Assembly: GCF_010500815.1 (NCBI RefSeq)
Contig: NZ_JAAAMG010000007.1
Coordinates: forward strand, 124,001-188,000
Origin: Jiella pacifica
GTDB lineage: Bacteria > Pseudomonadota > Alphaproteobacteria > Rhizobiales > Rhizobiaceae
Length of the DNA: 64,000 nucleotides
Direction of reading: 5' to 3'
Part shown: in pieces, positions 9,635-20,483 of the stretch
How positions within the stretch are numbered: the stretch's first letter is position 1
Layout: each line of letters begins with the position of its first letter
Position numbers and translations under genes: made by a program
The notes under the pieces: generated by a model
What the model was told of the DNA's origin: nothing
The model's input: only the letters and a program-made list of their open reading frames with translations
Databases searched by the model: none

Positions 9635-10675
9635 ATGAAGAAGCATCGGGCGTTCGTGGCGCAGAAGGTGAAATTGTCGACCATCGCGGAGGCCCTCGGG
9701 CTTTCGACCGCGACCGTGTCGCTGGCGCTGCGGGACAGCCCGCTGGTGGCGGATGTCACCCGCGAGCGGATCAAGGAGGCGGCCCGCGAGCTCGGCTACA
9801 TCTACAATCGCCGCGCCGCCTCGCTTCGAACCTCGCGCTCGGGCATCGTCGGCGTCTGCGTCCACGACGTGATGAACCCGTTCTATGGCGAGATCCTGAG
9901 GTCGATCGAGAGCGAACTCGACCGTAACCGCCAGACCTTCATCCTGTGCAACCACCATGACGACCTGTCGAAGCAGCGCGCTTTCGTCGACACGCTGCTG
10001 CAGCTCGGCGCCGACGGGCTGATCCTGTCGCCGGCACTCGGCACACCCGCCGCCGATATCGGCCTTGCCGAGGAGAACGGCCTGCCGGCGATCCTCATCG
10101 CCCGCACGATCGAGGGTGCCGGGGTCCACGGCTTTCGCGGCGACGACGCCTATGGCATGGGCCTTGCCGTCGATCATCTCGTCTCGCTCGGCCACCGGTC
10201 CATCGCGATGATCGGCGGCACCCGGGCCACCTCCACCGGCCGCGAGCGCGAGGCGGGCTATCTCGCCGGCCTTGCCCGCGGCGGCATCGCATTCCGGACG
10301 GAGTGGCGGATGGAGGGACCGCGCGATCGCCACTCCGGATTCGATTCCGCTGCCGCCTTCCTGGCCCTCGCCGAACGCCCGACGGCGATCGTCTGCTTTT
10401 CCGACCTCGTCGCCCTGGGCCTGATGTACGGCCTCGCCCGCGGCGGCGTCCGGCCGGGCATCGACATCGCCGTCGTCGGCTATGACGACATCGAGGAGGC
10501 CGGTATCGCGACGCCGCCGCTCACCACCGTTTCCAACGGCCAGAGCGAGGTCGGCGAACGCGCCGCCACCGCCCTGCTCGAAAGGCTGGCGGGGATGCCG
10601 GCGATGGAGCACACCACGCTGATCCGGCCGGAACTGAAGGTCCGCCAGTCCTGCGGCTCGGGCGGCGAAGAGTAA
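9635..10675 (+). CDS. LacI-family transcriptional regulator
   Basis: A regulator of 346 residues. The N-terminal helix-turn-helix spans about residues 12-60 (LSTIAEALGLSTATVSLALR, then the hinge-helix region YIYNRRAASLR). A periplasmic-binding-protein-like effector domain follows (GIVGVCVHDVMNPFYGEIL, GADGLILSP, VVGYDDIEEAG). It fits the GalR/LacI family, which usually responds to a sugar or related small molecule. No sugar transport or catabolic gene lies beside it, so its target is not evident from context. The start is the first ATG after the upstream terminator; only a weak ribosome site is seen. Confidence 0.92.
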   Translation: MKKHRAFVAQKVKLSTIAEALGLSTATVSLALRDSPLVADVTRERIKEAARELGYIYNRRAASLRTSRSGIVGVCVHDVMNPFYGEILRSIESELDRNRQTFILCNHHDDLSKQRAFVDTLLQLGADGLILSPALGTPAADIGLAEENGLPAILIARTIEGAGVHGFRGDDAYGMGLAVDHLVSLGHRSIAMIGGTRATSTGREREAGYLAGLARGGIAFRTEWRMEGPRDRHSGFDSAAAFLALAERPTAIVCFSDLVALGLMYGLARGGVRPGIDIAVVGYDDIEEAGIATPPLTTVSNGQSEVGERAATALLERLAGMPAMEHTTLIRPELKVRQSCGSGGEE

Positions 10676-10879
10676 GGACGGCCGGACGGCGCGGTCTCGC
10701 GCAGGGGCGCGCGATCTTGCTCCATCCGGCGCGTCGGCGCCGCAAGGTGGCGCTCATCGACGCCGTTCGATCGGGAGGATCACGGCGAATTCATAACGAA
10801 ACATGACGATCGCCGCCTCGTCTCAACGTTCGGTTAAGCTTTTCACGTCGATAATGCGCTTCAGTCAATTTTAACGGAA

Positions 10880-11341
10880 ATGAGCCCCATGAATTTCACG
10901 GCCACCGTTCTCGGCACCGGCGTTGCGGCTCTCGTCCTGGTCGCCAAGCTTCAGGCAGCTCCGGAGCCGGGCGCCAGCCTCGGCGCCCCCCTCCTCGGAC
11001 CCGGTGTCGTCACCGTCGATCCGACGATCGTCGGATCCGTCCGACCCAGCGACGCCAAGCCCTCCGCCATGCGGCTGATCGACCTCAGATCGGGCGAAAG
11101 CTGCAAGATTCTGGGCGGCCAGCCGAGCTCGGGCGCCTTCGAGCCCGCCCCGCTCCTGCCCGACTGCAGCTCTTCGCAGATCTCCCGCGTTTCACAGTGG
11201 CGCGCCGAGAGCGACGGCACGCTGGAAATGGCAGACACCCACGGCGAAACGGTGATGCGCTTCATGCCGGGGGACGGCGTCCTCTATGAATCCGTCTATC
11301 CGTCCGACGCCCTGGTGACGATCGTCCCGGCAAGGGGCTGA
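10880..11341 (+). CDS. Secreted protein resembling AprI/Inh metalloprotease inhibitors
   Basis: A 153-residue protein with a weakly hydrophobic N-terminus (VLGTGVAALVLVAKLQA) that may be a signal peptide or anchor. The C-terminal half (about 65-150) has two cysteines (ESCKILG and LPDCSSS), then VSQWRAESDGTLEMADTHGETVMRF. This order (Cys, Cys, Trp, 'LxMADxxGxxxxxF') resembles the small beta-barrel of Inh/AprI inhibitors of serralysin-type proteases. That assignment is by eye and tentative. No serralysin or type I secretion gene is nearby. The start could instead be the ATG at 10889. It appears to be a single-gene unit. Confidence 0.55.
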   Translation: MSPMNFTATVLGTGVAALVLVAKLQAAPEPGASLGAPLLGPGVVTVDPTIVGSVRPSDAKPSAMRLIDLRSGESCKILGGQPSSGAFEPAPLLPDCSSSQISRVSQWRAESDGTLEMADTHGETVMRFMPGDGVLYESVYPSDALVTIVPARG

Positions 11342-11524
11342 CATTGAGAGACGCGAAAGCCGGCCTCGGTTTGGTCAGTTCGGTGTTGTAATGCCTTGAA
11401 TGTGCGGACGCGTCGGCGTGTTGCTCGCTGGCGTGAACTGCCGATCCACTCTTTCGCCCGGCTCGCTCGAGGCTGCGCATCCGCGCGGCCTCGACTGCGT
11501 TTCGCTCCGACTTTGCAGGCCGGC

Positions 11525-12808
11525 TTACCTGCTGAGCCGAGTCGACAACACGCTCGCGGTATTGGCAACGGAGAGCGCCGGCGAGACGACGCCGCTGAAG
11601 GCGTCGAGGGCCTGCTTGACCGGGACGAAGGGAGCGGTCGCGACATAGACCATGTCGCCGTCGTGGATCCTGAAGTCCTGGGCGTGGAGAAGGCCGGACG
11701 GCTCGCGCAGGTCGAAGCGGTAGATCACCGGGATCTCGCCGGAAAGACGGGTGGCGTCCTCGCCCGGCCCGGCGCGGGTGAAGGCCTGGCCCTCGTAGCG
11801 GGCGACCATCTCGGCCCCCGGCTCGCGCCTGAGCACGAAGACGCCCTTCGGATTGGCGAGGTTGGGGTTCAGCCCGCCGACCTGGGCGAGCGCCTCGGCC
11901 AGCGACATCTCGTAGCCCTGCAGCGGCAGCTGATCGCTCTTGCCGGTCGCGCCCAGCGCCACGTAGGTGCGCGGCTGGCGGGTCAGAAGCACGACGTCGC
12001 CGGGGCGCACATAGACGTCCTCGGTCGGATCGTTGGCGAGTTCGGAGAACGGCATCTGCACCGTCCGCCCGCCGCGGGTGAGCGACACGGCGGTCTCGTA
12101 GATCGGCGTCTTCGGCCCGCCGACCCGGGCGATCAGGTCGAGCAGCTTCAACCCGGAGGCCGGGATCGGCACCGAGGCGCCGGTGACCGCATCGCCGGTC
12201 ACCGTCACCGTCGTCGAATTGCCCTGCGCCACGGCGACGACGGCCTGCGGCTCGATCGCGCGGTCCCGGAGCGCGGCGACGATGCGTTGCTCGACGGCCG
12301 AGGCGGTCGAGCCGGCGACGCGGACGCGGCCGGCATAGGGAATGGTGATCGAGCCGTCGCGGGCGACCTGCTGCTCGGGCAGACGCACCGAGGACGAGCC
12401 CTGGCCGCCGGCATTGAGCGAGGAGAACAGCCCGCCGACGCCGGCCTCGAACAGCGTCACCTGGACGACGTCGCCGACGCCGATGCCGGTGTCGGAGGGC
12501 AGCGACCGGCTGGCGATGCCGCGAAAGCTCGGCCGCGGCTCTTCCTGCTGATAGGCGAGGACGGTGTCGTCGACCGGCACGAGGAGATAGCCGTTGCGCC
12601 ACTGCACCGCGCTCTCGTCGACATTGCCGACGAAGGCACCCGCCGTCGGCCCCGCCGCCGGCAGCGCCGCGCAGCCCGACAGGAGCCCCGCCGCCAGCGC
12701 CGCAAGGACCACCCGCGCCCCACCGCGCCGATGCGGCCTCGACCGCCCGGCCACCCCGCCCAGCGCCGCCGTCGAGGAGTTCACTTGCGTCACCGTCCCG
12801 GCCGTCAT
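11525..12808 (-). CDS. Polysaccharide export outer-membrane lipoprotein (Wza/GumB type)
   Basis: A protein of 427 residues. A lipobox LLSGC is preceded by the hydrophobic stretch ARVVLAALAAG, placing the lipidated Cys near residue 46; the basic 40-residue lead is long, so a downstream GTG may be the true start. A poly-export domain follows (GIGVGDVVQVTLFEAG, then VRLPEQQVARDGSITIPYAG) and at least two SLBB-like beta-grasp units (VTVTGDAVTGASVPIP; YVALGATGKSDQLPL, with GYEMSLAEALAQVGG). These proteins form the outer-membrane channel for exopolysaccharide or capsule. No glycosyltransferases or Wzc-type kinase are adjacent, so the rest of the pathway must be elsewhere. It faces the sulfate-activation operon across 406 bp. 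Confidence 0.9.
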   Translation of the reverse strand: MTAGTVTQVNSSTAALGGVAGRSRPHRRGGARVVLAALAAGLLSGCAALPAAGPTAGAFVGNVDESAVQWRNGYLLVPVDDTVLAYQQEEPRPSFRGIASRSLPSDTGIGVGDVVQVTLFEAGVGGLFSSLNAGGQGSSSVRLPEQQVARDGSITIPYAGRVRVAGSTASAVEQRIVAALRDRAIEPQAVVAVAQGNSTTVTVTGDAVTGASVPIPASGLKLLDLIARVGGPKTPIYETAVSLTRGGRTVQMPFSELANDPTEDVYVRPGDVVLLTRQPRTYVALGATGKSDQLPLQGYEMSLAEALAQVGGLNPNLANPKGVFVLRREPGAEMVARYEGQAFTRAGPGEDATRLSGEIPVIYRFDLREPSGLLHAQDFRIHDGDMVYVATAPFVPVKQALDAFSGVVSPALSVANTASVLSTRLSR

Positions 12809-13214
12809 TCACATCCCCCAATGCCGCCGGGGCAAACGGCACGACGCTCTCGCATCGCCCCCGGCCCCTTCGCCGTCCGGACGAGCAGCGTCCCCCGACG
12901 TGCCCGTCTCGAAATGGCGGCCTTATACCCCTGCCCCAACCTACCACGAGACCGATTTCGAGTTGACCTCCGAATCGCCTGCAGAGCAGCGCAGTGAGGT
13001 TTTCACCGAGCGCTGTGCGCCATTCGACACAGGCCGTTTCGGCCCTCGTGGCTCGCCTGCGGGCGCGGCTTGCGCGGGCGGGACCATCTGCTATGCCTAG
13101 CGGCAAGCGACATCGGCAGGCGCCGAGTGCGGGCGCGACCGCCGGCTTCGCCTGATTCACCGATGCTCGATCCACGAACGACCTGCTTCGGCAAAAGAGA
13201 CGAGCGAGCCCGCA
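12809..13214. other. 406-bp divergent intergenic region between export gene and cysQ
   Basis: No gene is supported here. It must hold the promoters of the export lipoprotein (leftward) and of cysQDNC (rightward). I see no clear palindrome or confident -10/-35 pair. Confidence 0.6.
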
Positions 13215-14024
13215 TTGACCCTTGCAGAGCTGATCGCGATTGCGCTTCTGGGCGGCGAAGAGGTCCTCGCAGTCTACGCGACGCCCTTCGATGCGAAGAC
13301 GAAAGCGGACGCGTCTCCGGTGACGCAGGCCGATCTCAGATGCGAGGCGGTGATGAAGCCGCTGCTGGCGGAACTTTCGCCCGACGTCGTCATCGTCGCA
13401 GAGGAAGCCGTGTCGGCCGGCGACATGCCGGCCGAGGCCGAACGGCTGTTTCTGGTCGATCCGCTCGACGGGACGAAGGAGTTCGTCAACCGCAACGGCG
13501 ATTTCACGGTGAACATCGCCCTCGTCGAGAACGGCGTTCCGACCGCCGGCGTCGTCTACGCTCCGGCGATCGGCAAGCTGTGGGCGGGATCGGCGCGCGA
13601 AGGCGCTTCCATGGCGGACGTCGTCGACGGGCGGCTCGTCACGCAGCGAAAGATCGTCGCGCGCAAGGCGCCGGATCGGCTCGTCGCCGTCGCCAGCCGG
13701 TCGCACGGTTCGGCCGAGACGGAGGAATGGCTGAAGCGTCACGAGGTGGAGCGCTTCGTCTCGCGCGGCTCCTCGTTGAAATTCTGCCTTCTCGCCGAGG
13801 GTGAGGCCGACGTCTATCCGCGGCTCGGCCGGACGATGGAATGGGACACGGCCGCCGGCGACGCCGTGCTGCGGGCCGCCGGCGGTATCGTCACGACCCT
13901 CGACGGCGCGCCGCTTGTCTATGGCAAGCGCCGGCAAGCGGAGGACGTCGACTTCGCCAATCCGCATTTCGTCGCCTTCGCCGATCCTCTTCTTGCCCGG
14001 ACATTGGCGGAAGATGGCGCCTGA
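13215..14024 (+). CDS. cysQ: 3'(2'),5'-bisphosphate nucleotidase CysQ
   Basis: A 269-residue inositol-monophosphatase-fold enzyme that converts PAP to AMP, clearing the by-product of PAPS use. The Mg-binding motifs are present: VAEEA near residue 60, DPLDGTKEF near 82-90 and, near the C-terminus, [17 protein letters not shown]. It is the first gene of a cysQ-cysD-cysNC operon, which fits recycling of PAP made by the CysC activity. The start used here is TTG at 13215 without an obvious ribosome site. No in-frame ATG occurs before residue 47, which would remove conserved sequence, so an alternative start codon is likely. Confidence 0.93.
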   Translation: MTLAELIAIALLGGEEVLAVYATPFDAKTKADASPVTQADLRCEAVMKPLLAELSPDVVIVAEEAVSAGDMPAEAERLFLVDPLDGTKEFVNRNGDFTVNIALVENGVPTAGVVYAPAIGKLWAGSAREGASMADVVDGRLVTQRKIVARKAPDRLVAVASRSHGSAETEEWLKRHEVERFVSRGSSLKFCLLAEGEADVYPRLGRTMEWDTAAGDAVLRAAGGIVTTLDGAPLVYGKRRQAEDVDFANPHFVAFADPLLARTLAEDGA

Positions 14025-14079
14025 AAGCTCCGACCCGTCGCCATGTCGCGATGGCGCCCGCCGTGGGAGGGAAGGACTG

Positions 14080-15006
14080 ATGTCGGCATCGCCGGACGCC
14101 GCGCCCCGACAACTCACCCATCTGCAACACCTCGAGGCGGAATCGATCCACGTCATGCGCGAGGTGGCGGCCGAGTTCCGCAATCCGGTCATGCTCTATT
14201 CGATCGGCAAGGACTCCTCGGTCATGCTGCATCTGGCGAAGAAGGCCTTCTACCCTTCGCCGCCGCCCTTCCCGCTTCTCCACGTCGACACGACCTGGAA
14301 GTTCCGCGAGATGATCGCATTCCGCGACCAGGCCGCCAAGGACGCGCGGATGGACCTGATCGTCCACACCAACCAGGAGGGCGTGAGACGGGGCGTCACC
14401 CCCTTCACCCACGGCGCGTCGGTCTACACCGCCGTGATGAAGACCGATGCCCTGAAGGAAGCGCTGACCACCTACGGATTCGACGCGGCCTTCGGCGGCG
14501 CTCGGCGGGATGAGGAGAAGAGCCGCGCCAAGGAGCGCATCTTCTCGTTCCGGACCGAGAACCACGGCTGGGACCCGAAGAACCAGCGGCCGGAACTGTG
14601 GAACCTCTACAACGCCCGCGTCCGCAAGGGCGAGTCGATCCGCGCCTTCCCGCTGTCGAACTGGACCGAGCTCGACATCTGGCAGTACATCCTCAAGGAA
14701 AACATCCCGATCGTGCCGCTCTATTTCGCGGCAAAGCGTCCCGTCGTCGAGCGCGACGGCATGCTGATCATGGTCGACGACGACCGCCTGCCGCTCGCCC
14801 CCGGGGAGACGCCGCAGATGCGCCTCGTCCGCTTCCGCACGCTCGGCTGCTACCCGCTGACGGCGGCGATGGACTCTTCCGCCGCAACCCTGCCCGAGAT
14901 CGTCCACGAGATGCTGATCGCCCGCACATCGGAGCGGTCCGGCCGGCTGATCGACCAGGACGAGGCCGGATCGATGGAGAAGAAGAAGCGCGAGGGCTAT
15001 TTCTGA
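14080..15006 (+). CDS. cysD: Sulfate adenylyltransferase small subunit
   Basis: A 308-residue ATP-PPi pyrophosphatase-fold subunit that, with CysN, makes APS from ATP and sulfate in the cytoplasm. The PP-loop [10 protein letters not shown] sits near residue 42. Other family blocks are [31 protein letters not shown] and [15 protein letters not shown]. The ATG at 14080 has GGGAGG-GAAGG just upstream and follows cysQ by 55 bp. The stop codon overlaps the start of cysNC (TGATG), indicating translational coupling. Length and motifs are normal for the family. Confidence 0.96.
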   Translation: MSASPDAAPRQLTHLQHLEAESIHVMREVAAEFRNPVMLYSIGKDSSVMLHLAKKAFYPSPPPFPLLHVDTTWKFREMIAFRDQAAKDARMDLIVHTNQEGVRRGVTPFTHGASVYTAVMKTDALKEALTTYGFDAAFGGARRDEEKSRAKERIFSFRTENHGWDPKNQRPELWNLYNARVRKGESIRAFPLSNWTELDIWQYILKENIPIVPLYFAAKRPVVERDGMLIMVDDDRLPLAPGETPQMRLVRFRTLGCYPLTAAMDSSAATLPEIVHEMLIARTSERSGRLIDQDEAGSMEKKKREGYF

Positions 15007-16895
15007 TGGAGCGGTTCGGCCCCGCGGCACTGGCGGAACATCTCGGCCGGCACGAGCGCAAGGGTCTGCTGCGCTTCCTCACCTGCGGTTCGGTGGACGA
15101 CGGCAAGTCGACGCTGATCGGCCGTCTGCTCTACGACACCAGGCTCCTCTTCGAGGACCAACTGGCGACGCTGCGGAAGGAGAGCGCCCGGCACGGCACG
15201 GCCGGCGAGGACATCGACTTCGCCCTCCTCGTCGACGGGCTGGAAGCCGAGCGCGAGCAGGGCATCACCATCGACGTCGCCTACCGCTTCTTCGCCACGG
15301 AAAAGCGCAAGTTCATCGTCGCCGACACGCCGGGCCACGAGCAATACACCCGCAACATGGTCACCGGTGCCTCCAACGCCGATCTCGCCGTGATCCTGAT
15401 CGACGCGCGCAAAGGCCTCCTCACCCAGACCCGGCGGCATGCCTACATCGCCTCGCTGCTCGGCATCAAAAACATCGTCCTGGCGGTGAACAAGATCGAC
15501 CTCGTCGGCCATTCGAAGGCGGTCTTCGACCGGATCCGCGCCGACTTCGACGGCTTCGCCCAAGCTCTCGGCTTCCAAGGCGTCCAGCCGATCCCCCTGT
15601 CGGCGCGTTTCGGCGACAACGTCACCCGGCGCGGCGGGAGCCTTTCCTGGTACGACGGTCCGACGCTACTCGAGCACCTCGAGGCGGTCGAGGTGGGCCG
15701 CCACGAGACGGAACGTCCCCTGCGCTTCCCCGTCCAATGGGTCAACCGGCCCGGTCCCGACTTTCGAGGCTATTGCGGCACCATCGCCTCGGGCGGCGTC
15801 ACGGTCGGCGAGGAACTCGCCGTCGCCGCCTCCGGGCGCACGAGCACGGTGAAGTCGATCGTCACCTTCGACGGCGAGAAAGAAAGCGCCGTCGCCGGCG
15901 AGGCGGTGACCATCACGCTTGCCGACGAGATCGACGTTTCCCGCGGCGACCTTCTGTGCAGCGCAAACCAACGGCCGGAAGTCGCCGACCAGTTCTCGGC
16001 CCACGTCGTCTGGATGCATGAGGAGCCGCTGGTTCCCGGCCGCTCCTACCTCTTCAAGATCGGAACCAAGACGGTCTCGGGCTCGGCGACTGAGATCAAG
16101 TACAAAGTCGAGGTCAACGCGTTCCAGCATCTGGCCGCCAAGAAGGTCGATCTCAACGAGATCGCGGTCGTCAATCTGTCCTTCCGCGAACCGATCGCCT
16201 TCGATCCCTATGCGGAAAACCCCGCCACCGGCGGCTTCATCGTCATCGACCGGCTGAGCAATCTGACCGTCGGCGCGGGCATGATCGACTTCGCGCTGCG
16301 GCGCGCCGCCAACATCCACTGGCAGCCGGTCGACCTCGACAAGCACAGCCGCGGCGCCGTGCTGGGCCAGCGCCCGGCGGCGATCTGGTTCACCGGCCTG
16401 TCCGGCGCCGGCAAGTCGACCGTCGCCAACATTGTGGAAAAGCGCCTCTTCGCTCTCGGCAAGCACACCTATCTCCTCGACGGCGACAACGTCCGCCACG
16501 GACTCAATCGCGATCTCGGTTTCACCGAGGTCGACCGGGTCGAGAACATCCGCCGCGTCGCCGAGACGGCGCGGCTGTTCGTCGATGCCGGGCTGATCGT
16601 GCTCTGCTCCTTTATCTCGCCCTTCCGCTCCGAGCGGCGATTGGCCCGCGACCTGCTGGAGCCGGGCGAATTCGTCGAGGTGTTCGTCGACACGCCGCTG
16701 CACGTCGCCGAGAGGCGTGACGCGAAGGGCCTCTACAAGAAGGCGCGGGAAGGCAGGATCAAGAACTTCACCGGCATCGACAGCCCCTACGAGGCGCCCG
16801 AACGCCCCGAGATCACGCTGGCCGGCGGCATGGCCGCGCCGGAGGACCTGGCCGACCAGGTGGTCGAATATCTGCGCGACCAAGGGTATATCTGA
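15006..16895 (+). CDS. cysNC: Bifunctional sulfate adenylyltransferase GTPase / APS kinase
   Basis: A 629-residue fusion. The N-terminal EF-Tu-like GTPase (CysN) has P-loop GSVDDGKST near residues 28-36, [12 protein letters not shown] and NKIDLVG, then two beta-barrel domains. The C-terminal APS kinase (CysC) has P-loop GLSGAGKST near 464-472, [10 protein letters not shown] and the lid region [19 protein letters not shown]. The product is PAPS, used for cysteine synthesis or for sulfating glycans, as known for rhizobial NodQ-like fusions. It overlaps cysD by one base. The facing polysaccharide-export gene makes a role in surface sulfation conceivable, but this is inference: no sulfotransferase is in the window. 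Confidence 0.96.
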   Translation: MERFGPAALAEHLGRHERKGLLRFLTCGSVDDGKSTLIGRLLYDTRLLFEDQLATLRKESARHGTAGEDIDFALLVDGLEAEREQGITIDVAYRFFATEKRKFIVADTPGHEQYTRNMVTGASNADLAVILIDARKGLLTQTRRHAYIASLLGIKNIVLAVNKIDLVGHSKAVFDRIRADFDGFAQALGFQGVQPIPLSARFGDNVTRRGGSLSWYDGPTLLEHLEAVEVGRHETERPLRFPVQWVNRPGPDFRGYCGTIASGGVTVGEELAVAASGRTSTVKSIVTFDGEKESAVAGEAVTITLADEIDVSRGDLLCSANQRPEVADQFSAHVVWMHEEPLVPGRSYLFKIGTKTVSGSATEIKYKVEVNAFQHLAAKKVDLNEIAVVNLSFREPIAFDPYAENPATGGFIVIDRLSNLTVGAGMIDFALRRAANIHWQPVDLDKHSRGAVLGQRPAAIWFTGLSGAGKSTVANIVEKRLFALGKHTYLLDGDNVRHGLNRDLGFTEVDRVENIRRVAETARLFVDAGLIVLCSFISPFRSERRLARDLLEPGEFVEVFVDTPLHVAERRDAKGLYKKAREGRIKNFTGIDSPYEAPERPEITLAGGMAAPEDLADQVVEYLRDQGYI

Positions 16896-17056
16896 GGGAT
16901 GGCGGAGCAGAACCGGAAGTGGGCACTCCCGCACTGACGTTCGAGGCGACGCTTTGGCTCGAGCGAACGCCTATCCCCTCCGTCCTGCCTGGCATTTTCC
17001 CCGCAAGGGGGCAGGATCTGACCCTTTGCCTCGTTGCGAGCGTCGGCGGCGCCGGC

Positions 17057-18055
17057 TCAATCCCCCTGCAATTCCTGAGGATCGAACTCGTAGTTCGTGC
17101 CGCAGAACTCGCAGGTCACCTTGATGGTGCCGTCTTCGATGCTCTCCTCGATCTCCTCGGCGGAGAAGTTCGACAGCACCTCGCCGATCCGCTCACGCGA
17201 GCAGGAGCAGTCGTCGATCACCTTGTCCGCCGGAAAGACCCGGACGCCGCGCTCGTGGAACAGCCGGAAGAGCAGCCGCTCGACGCCGACTTCCGGATCG
17301 GTCAGCTCCGAGGCGTCGACCGTATCGACCAGCGCCCGCACCTCGAGCCATGCGTCGTCGAACTCGTCGCCCTCTTCGTACTCCTCGGCCCCTTCCGGCA
17401 GATCGCCGCCCGGAAGGTCGGGCATACGCATGCGATCGGGGGACTCGGGCAGGAACTGGGCAATCAGCCCGCCCGCCCGCCAGCTTTCGACGAAGCCGTT
17501 CTGGCCGCGCCGGGCGATCTTGGCGACGGCGAGCTTCACCGTCGTCGGAATCTGTTCCGACTGACGGAAATAGGCCTCGGCGACGGACTCGATGCCCTGG
17601 CCGGCAAGTTCGACGATCCCCTGATAGCGCTGGGTGTAGGAGCCCTGATCGACCGTCAGGGCGAGGGTGCCGTTGCCCAGAAGCTCTTCCGAACTCGTCG
17701 CGCCGGCCTCGACGGCGGCTTGCAGCGCCTCCTCGTCGTACCGGGCATAGGCCCGGACGCTCGACGGGGTCGCATAGTCGACGACGAGCAGATCCACCGG
17801 GCCGTCCGTCTGGGTCTGGACGATGAACTTGCCCTCGAACTTCAACGAGGTACCGAGCAGCACCGTCAAGACGATCATCTCGGCGAGAAGCCGCGACACC
17901 GGCTCCGGATAGTCGTGCCGGGCCAGGATCTGGTCGAGCATCGAGCCGAGCTGGACGCCGCGGCCGCGCGCGTCGAGCACCTCGACCGCGAAAGGCACCA
18001 CGGCGTCGTCACCGACGAGCTCGCCGGCCGAAAGAACCCGCTCGTTCTCAGCCAT
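17057..18055 (-). CDS. hslO: Redox-regulated chaperone Hsp33
   Basis: A 332-residue cytoplasmic holdase activated by oxidation. The N-terminal substrate-binding core includes [11 protein letters not shown]-like sequence near 50-65 and the block [19 protein letters not shown]. The C-terminal redox switch has the four zinc cysteines in the expected pattern: CSC near residue 281 and CEFC near 314. It is the last gene of argD-argF-hslO; its start overlaps the end of argF by 8 bp, so it is probably translationally coupled. This arrangement with arginine genes is common in rhizobia. Confidence 0.95.
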   Translation of the reverse strand: MAENERVLSAGELVGDDAVVPFAVEVLDARGRGVQLGSMLDQILARHDYPEPVSRLLAEMIVLTVLLGTSLKFEGKFIVQTQTDGPVDLLVVDYATPSSVRAYARYDEEALQAAVEAGATSSEELLGNGTLALTVDQGSYTQRYQGIVELAGQGIESVAEAYFRQSEQIPTTVKLAVAKIARRGQNGFVESWRAGGLIAQFLPESPDRMRMPDLPGGDLPEGAEEYEEGDEFDDAWLEVRALVDTVDASELTDPEVGVERLLFRLFHERGVRVFPADKVIDDCSCSRERIGEVLSNFSAEEIEESIEDGTIKVTCEFCGTNYEFDPQELQGD

Positions 18056-18998
18056 GGGCAGGGCTTCCGGGCGTCACCTCGCCAAAGCACCAGGCGAGGA
18101 TCGACTTTTGCGCATGCAGGCGGTTCTCGGCCTCGTCGAAGACCACCGACTGCGGCCCGTCGATGACGCCGTCCGTCACCTCCTCGCCCCGATGGGCCGG
18201 CAGGCAGTGCATGAACAGGGCCTCGGGCTTGGCATGGGCCATCAGCCGCTCGTTGACCTGATAGGGCATGAAGACGTTGTGGCCGCGCGCCCGGTCCTCG
18301 CGCCCCATCGACACCCAAGTGTCGGTGACGACGCAGTCGGCGCCGGAAACCGCCTCGACGGGGTCCTCGGTCGTCAGGATCTTCGCTCCCTCGCCGCGGG
18401 CCCACTCGATGTAGCGGCCATCGAGATCGGAGCCGCTCGGGGTGGCGATCCGCAGCTCGAAATCGAAACGCGCCGAGGCCTCGGCGAAGGAGGCGAGCAC
18501 GTTGTTGCCGTCACCCGACCAGGCGAAGACCTTGCCCTTCACGGGCCCGCGCTTTTCCTCGAAGGTCATCAGGTCGGCCATGATCTGGCAGGGATGGGTA
18601 TCGTCGGTGAGGCCGTTGATCACCGGCACCGTCGCATTCTCGGCCATCTCGGTCAGCCGCTCGTGCTCGGTGGTGCGGATCATGATGGCGTCGACGTAGC
18701 GCGACAGGACGCGGGCGGTGTCGGCGATGGTTTCGGAGCGGCCGAGCTGCATCTCGGTGCCGGATAGAAACAGCGTCTCGCCGCCGAGCTGGCGCATCGC
18801 TACGTCGAACGAAACACGCGTGCGGGTCGACGGCTTGTCGAAGATCATCGCCAGCATCTTGCCGGCGAGCGGCTTGTCGCCGCCCGGCAGAAGCTGCTTG
18901 CGCCGGCAGGCGTCGTCGATGATCGACCGGAGATCGTCCTTCGAGACTTGCGACAGGTCGAGGAAATGGCGCGGGTTCTGGCTCGTCGTCATCGTCAT
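18048..18998 (-). CDS. argF: Ornithine carbamoyltransferase
   Basis: A 316-residue enzyme transferring the carbamoyl group to ornithine to give citrulline in arginine synthesis. Carbamoyl-phosphate contacts are the STRTR motif at residues 57-61 and HPCQ. The ornithine loop and catalytic-Cys region appears as [14 protein letters not shown] chose the ATG at 18998, immediately after the argD stop. A GTG nine bases upstream (19007) and an ATG at 18992 are alternatives. It sits between argD and hslO in a tight operon. Confidence 0.95.
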   Translation of the reverse strand: MTMTTSQNPRHFLDLSQVSKDDLRSIIDDACRRKQLLPGGDKPLAGKMLAMIFDKPSTRTRVSFDVAMRQLGGETLFLSGTEMQLGRSETIADTARVLSRYVDAIMIRTTEHERLTEMAENATVPVINGLTDDTHPCQIMADLMTFEEKRGPVKGKVFAWSGDGNNVLASFAEASARFDFELRIATPSGSDLDGRYIEWARGEGAKILTTEDPVEAVSGADCVVTDTWVSMGREDRARGHNVFMPYQVNERLMAHAKPEALFMHCLPAHRGEEVTDGVIDGPQSVVFDEAENRLHAQKSILAWCFGEVTPGSPAHG

Positions 18999-18999
18999 C

Positions 19000-20214
19000 T
19001 CATGCACTCGCGCGCTGCAGCGCCGGCGACAGCCGCGCCGCCGCGTTCTCGATCCGCTCCATGGCCGTGCGGATCTCCTCCTCGGTGACGTTCAACGGCG
19101 GCAACAGCCGGACGACGTTGTCGCCCGCCGGCGCGGCGAGGACGGCTTCCTCGCGCAGCGCCGCGACCATCTCGGTGTTCGGCACCCGCATCTTCAGGCC
19201 GATCAGCAGGCCCTCGCCGCGGATCGCCTCGACCACGTCGGGATAGCGGTCGGCGAGCGAGGCGAGCGATTGCTTGAAGAGCAGCGCCTTGCGACGGACC
19301 TCCTCGAGGAAGCCCTCTTCGAGCACGACGTCGAGGACGGCGTTGCCGACCGCCATGGCCAGCGGGTTGCCGCCGTAGGTGGTGCCGTGGCTGCCCGGCG
19401 TCATGCCTTTGGCCGCCTCTTGCGTGGCGAGGCAGACGCCGACCGGAAAGCCGCCGCCGAGGCCTTTGGCCGAGGCGAGGATGTCCGGCACCACGCCGGA
19501 ATTCTCATAGGCGTAGAAGCGCCCGGTGCGCCCGATGCCGGTCTGCACCTCGTCGTAGATCAAGAGCAGACCGTAGGTGTCGCAGAGCTCGCGGATCAGC
19601 TGGAGGAACGGCGTCGGAACGGTGCGGATGCCCCCCTCGCCCTGGATCGGCTCGATCAGGATCGCCGCGACGTCGGCGCCCGCCGCCGCCTGCCGCAGCG
19701 CCGCCTCGTCGCCGAAGACGAGTTGGTCGAAGCCTTCGACCTTCGGGCCGAAGCCTTCCAGATACTTCGCCTGGCCGCCCGCCGCGATGGTCGCCAGCGT
19801 GCGGCCGTGGAAGGCGCCCTCGAAGGTGAGGATGCGGTAGCGCTCCGGCTGGCCGGAGACATAGTGGTAGCGCCGCGCGGTCTTGATCGCGCATTCCAGG
19901 GCTTCGGCACCGGAATTGGTGAAGAACGCCTTGTCGGCGAAGGTGTTGGCGGTCAACCGCTCGGCCAGCCGGCGCTGGCCGGGAATCTCGAAGAGGTTCG
20001 AGGTGTGCCACAGCTTCTCGGCCTGGTCCTTCAGGGCGGCGACGAGATGGGGATGGGCATGGCCAAGGACGTTGACTGCGACACCGCCGGACAGGTCCAT
20101 GAACCGTCGCCCGTCTCGCGTCTCCACCCAGACGCCCTCGCCGCGCTCGAAGGCGAGCGGCGCGCGCTGATAGGTCTGGTAGAGAGGAGAGGTGTCGAGC
20201 GGCTGCTTGTCCAT
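19000..20214 (-). CDS. argD: Acetylornithine aminotransferase
   Basis: A 404-residue PLP-dependent class-III aminotransferase that converts N-acetylglutamate semialdehyde to acetylornithine. Recognisable blocks are the N-terminal [16 protein letters not shown], the PLP phosphate site [20 protein letters not shown], the Asp motif [14 protein letters not shown], and the Schiff-base lysine in [13 protein letters not shown] near residue 248. It is the first gene of argD-argF-hslO. Its 5' leader carries a stable hairpin (20280-20302), described separately. Length and motifs are normal. Confidence 0.95.
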   Translation of the reverse strand: MDKQPLDTSPLYQTYQRAPLAFERGEGVWVETRDGRRFMDLSGGVAVNVLGHAHPHLVAALKDQAEKLWHTSNLFEIPGQRRLAERLTANTFADKAFFTNSGAEALECAIKTARRYHYVSGQPERYRILTFEGAFHGRTLATIAAGGQAKYLEGFGPKVEGFDQLVFGDEAALRQAAAGADVAAILIEPIQGEGGIRTVPTPFLQLIRELCDTYGLLLIYDEVQTGIGRTGRFYAYENSGVVPDILASAKGLGGGFPVGVCLATQEAAKGMTPGSHGTTYGGNPLAMAVGNAVLDVVLEEGFLEEVRRKALLFKQSLASLADRYPDVVEAIRGEGLLIGLKMRVPNTEMVAALREEAVLAAPAGDNVVRLLPPLNVTEEEIRTAMERIENAAARLSPALQRASA

Positions 20215-20279
20215 GGCGTGTCAACTCTTCTTGGAGCGCCGTGACCGAAAGGCCTACGGCGATGCCCCTGAAAACGTCA

Positions 20280-20302
20280 AAGCCTGCCGACGGGGCAGGC
20301 TT
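20280..20302 (-). promoter_or_regulatory. Stable hairpin in the argD 5' leader
   Basis: Arms 20280-20288 and 20294-20302 pair perfectly over 9 bp (AAGCCTGCC) with a 5-nt loop. It lies 66 bp upstream of the argD start, inside the probable leader transcript, and is followed on the minus strand by TTGACGTTTT. This looks like a terminator stem with a poor U-run. It could serve attenuation, but that is inference. Confidence 0.4.
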
Positions 20303-20483
20303 CGCATGCGCTTCCGATGTCTCGGACGCATTCCTATAACATGCCCCCTGACGCGGTGCGAGACAAGAGCCCCCAATTTCCGGGCCGGACGGCGCCGCTC
20401 TCGGCAGGGGCCGCTGGTTTTACGACGCGCAATACCCATATTGGCTGGGGAAAAACATCAGAAGGGTCGTTTCCTTGACATGC

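Noticed and set aside
14080-16895. A dedicated polysaccharide-sulfation locus (cysDNC with the facing export gene)
   Set aside because: No sulfotransferase or glycosyltransferase is present; PAPS synthesis for ordinary cysteine metabolism explains the genes equally well.
16983-17016. Hairpin TCCTGCC/GGCAGGA between convergent cysNC and hslO as a terminator
   Set aside because: The stem is only 7 bp with a large internal loop and no U-run; too weak to annotate.
20475-20480. TTGACA upstream of gcrA as the -35 element
   Set aside because: No reasonable -10 lies 16-18 bp downstream; TTGTCA at 20489 pairs better with TAAATT.
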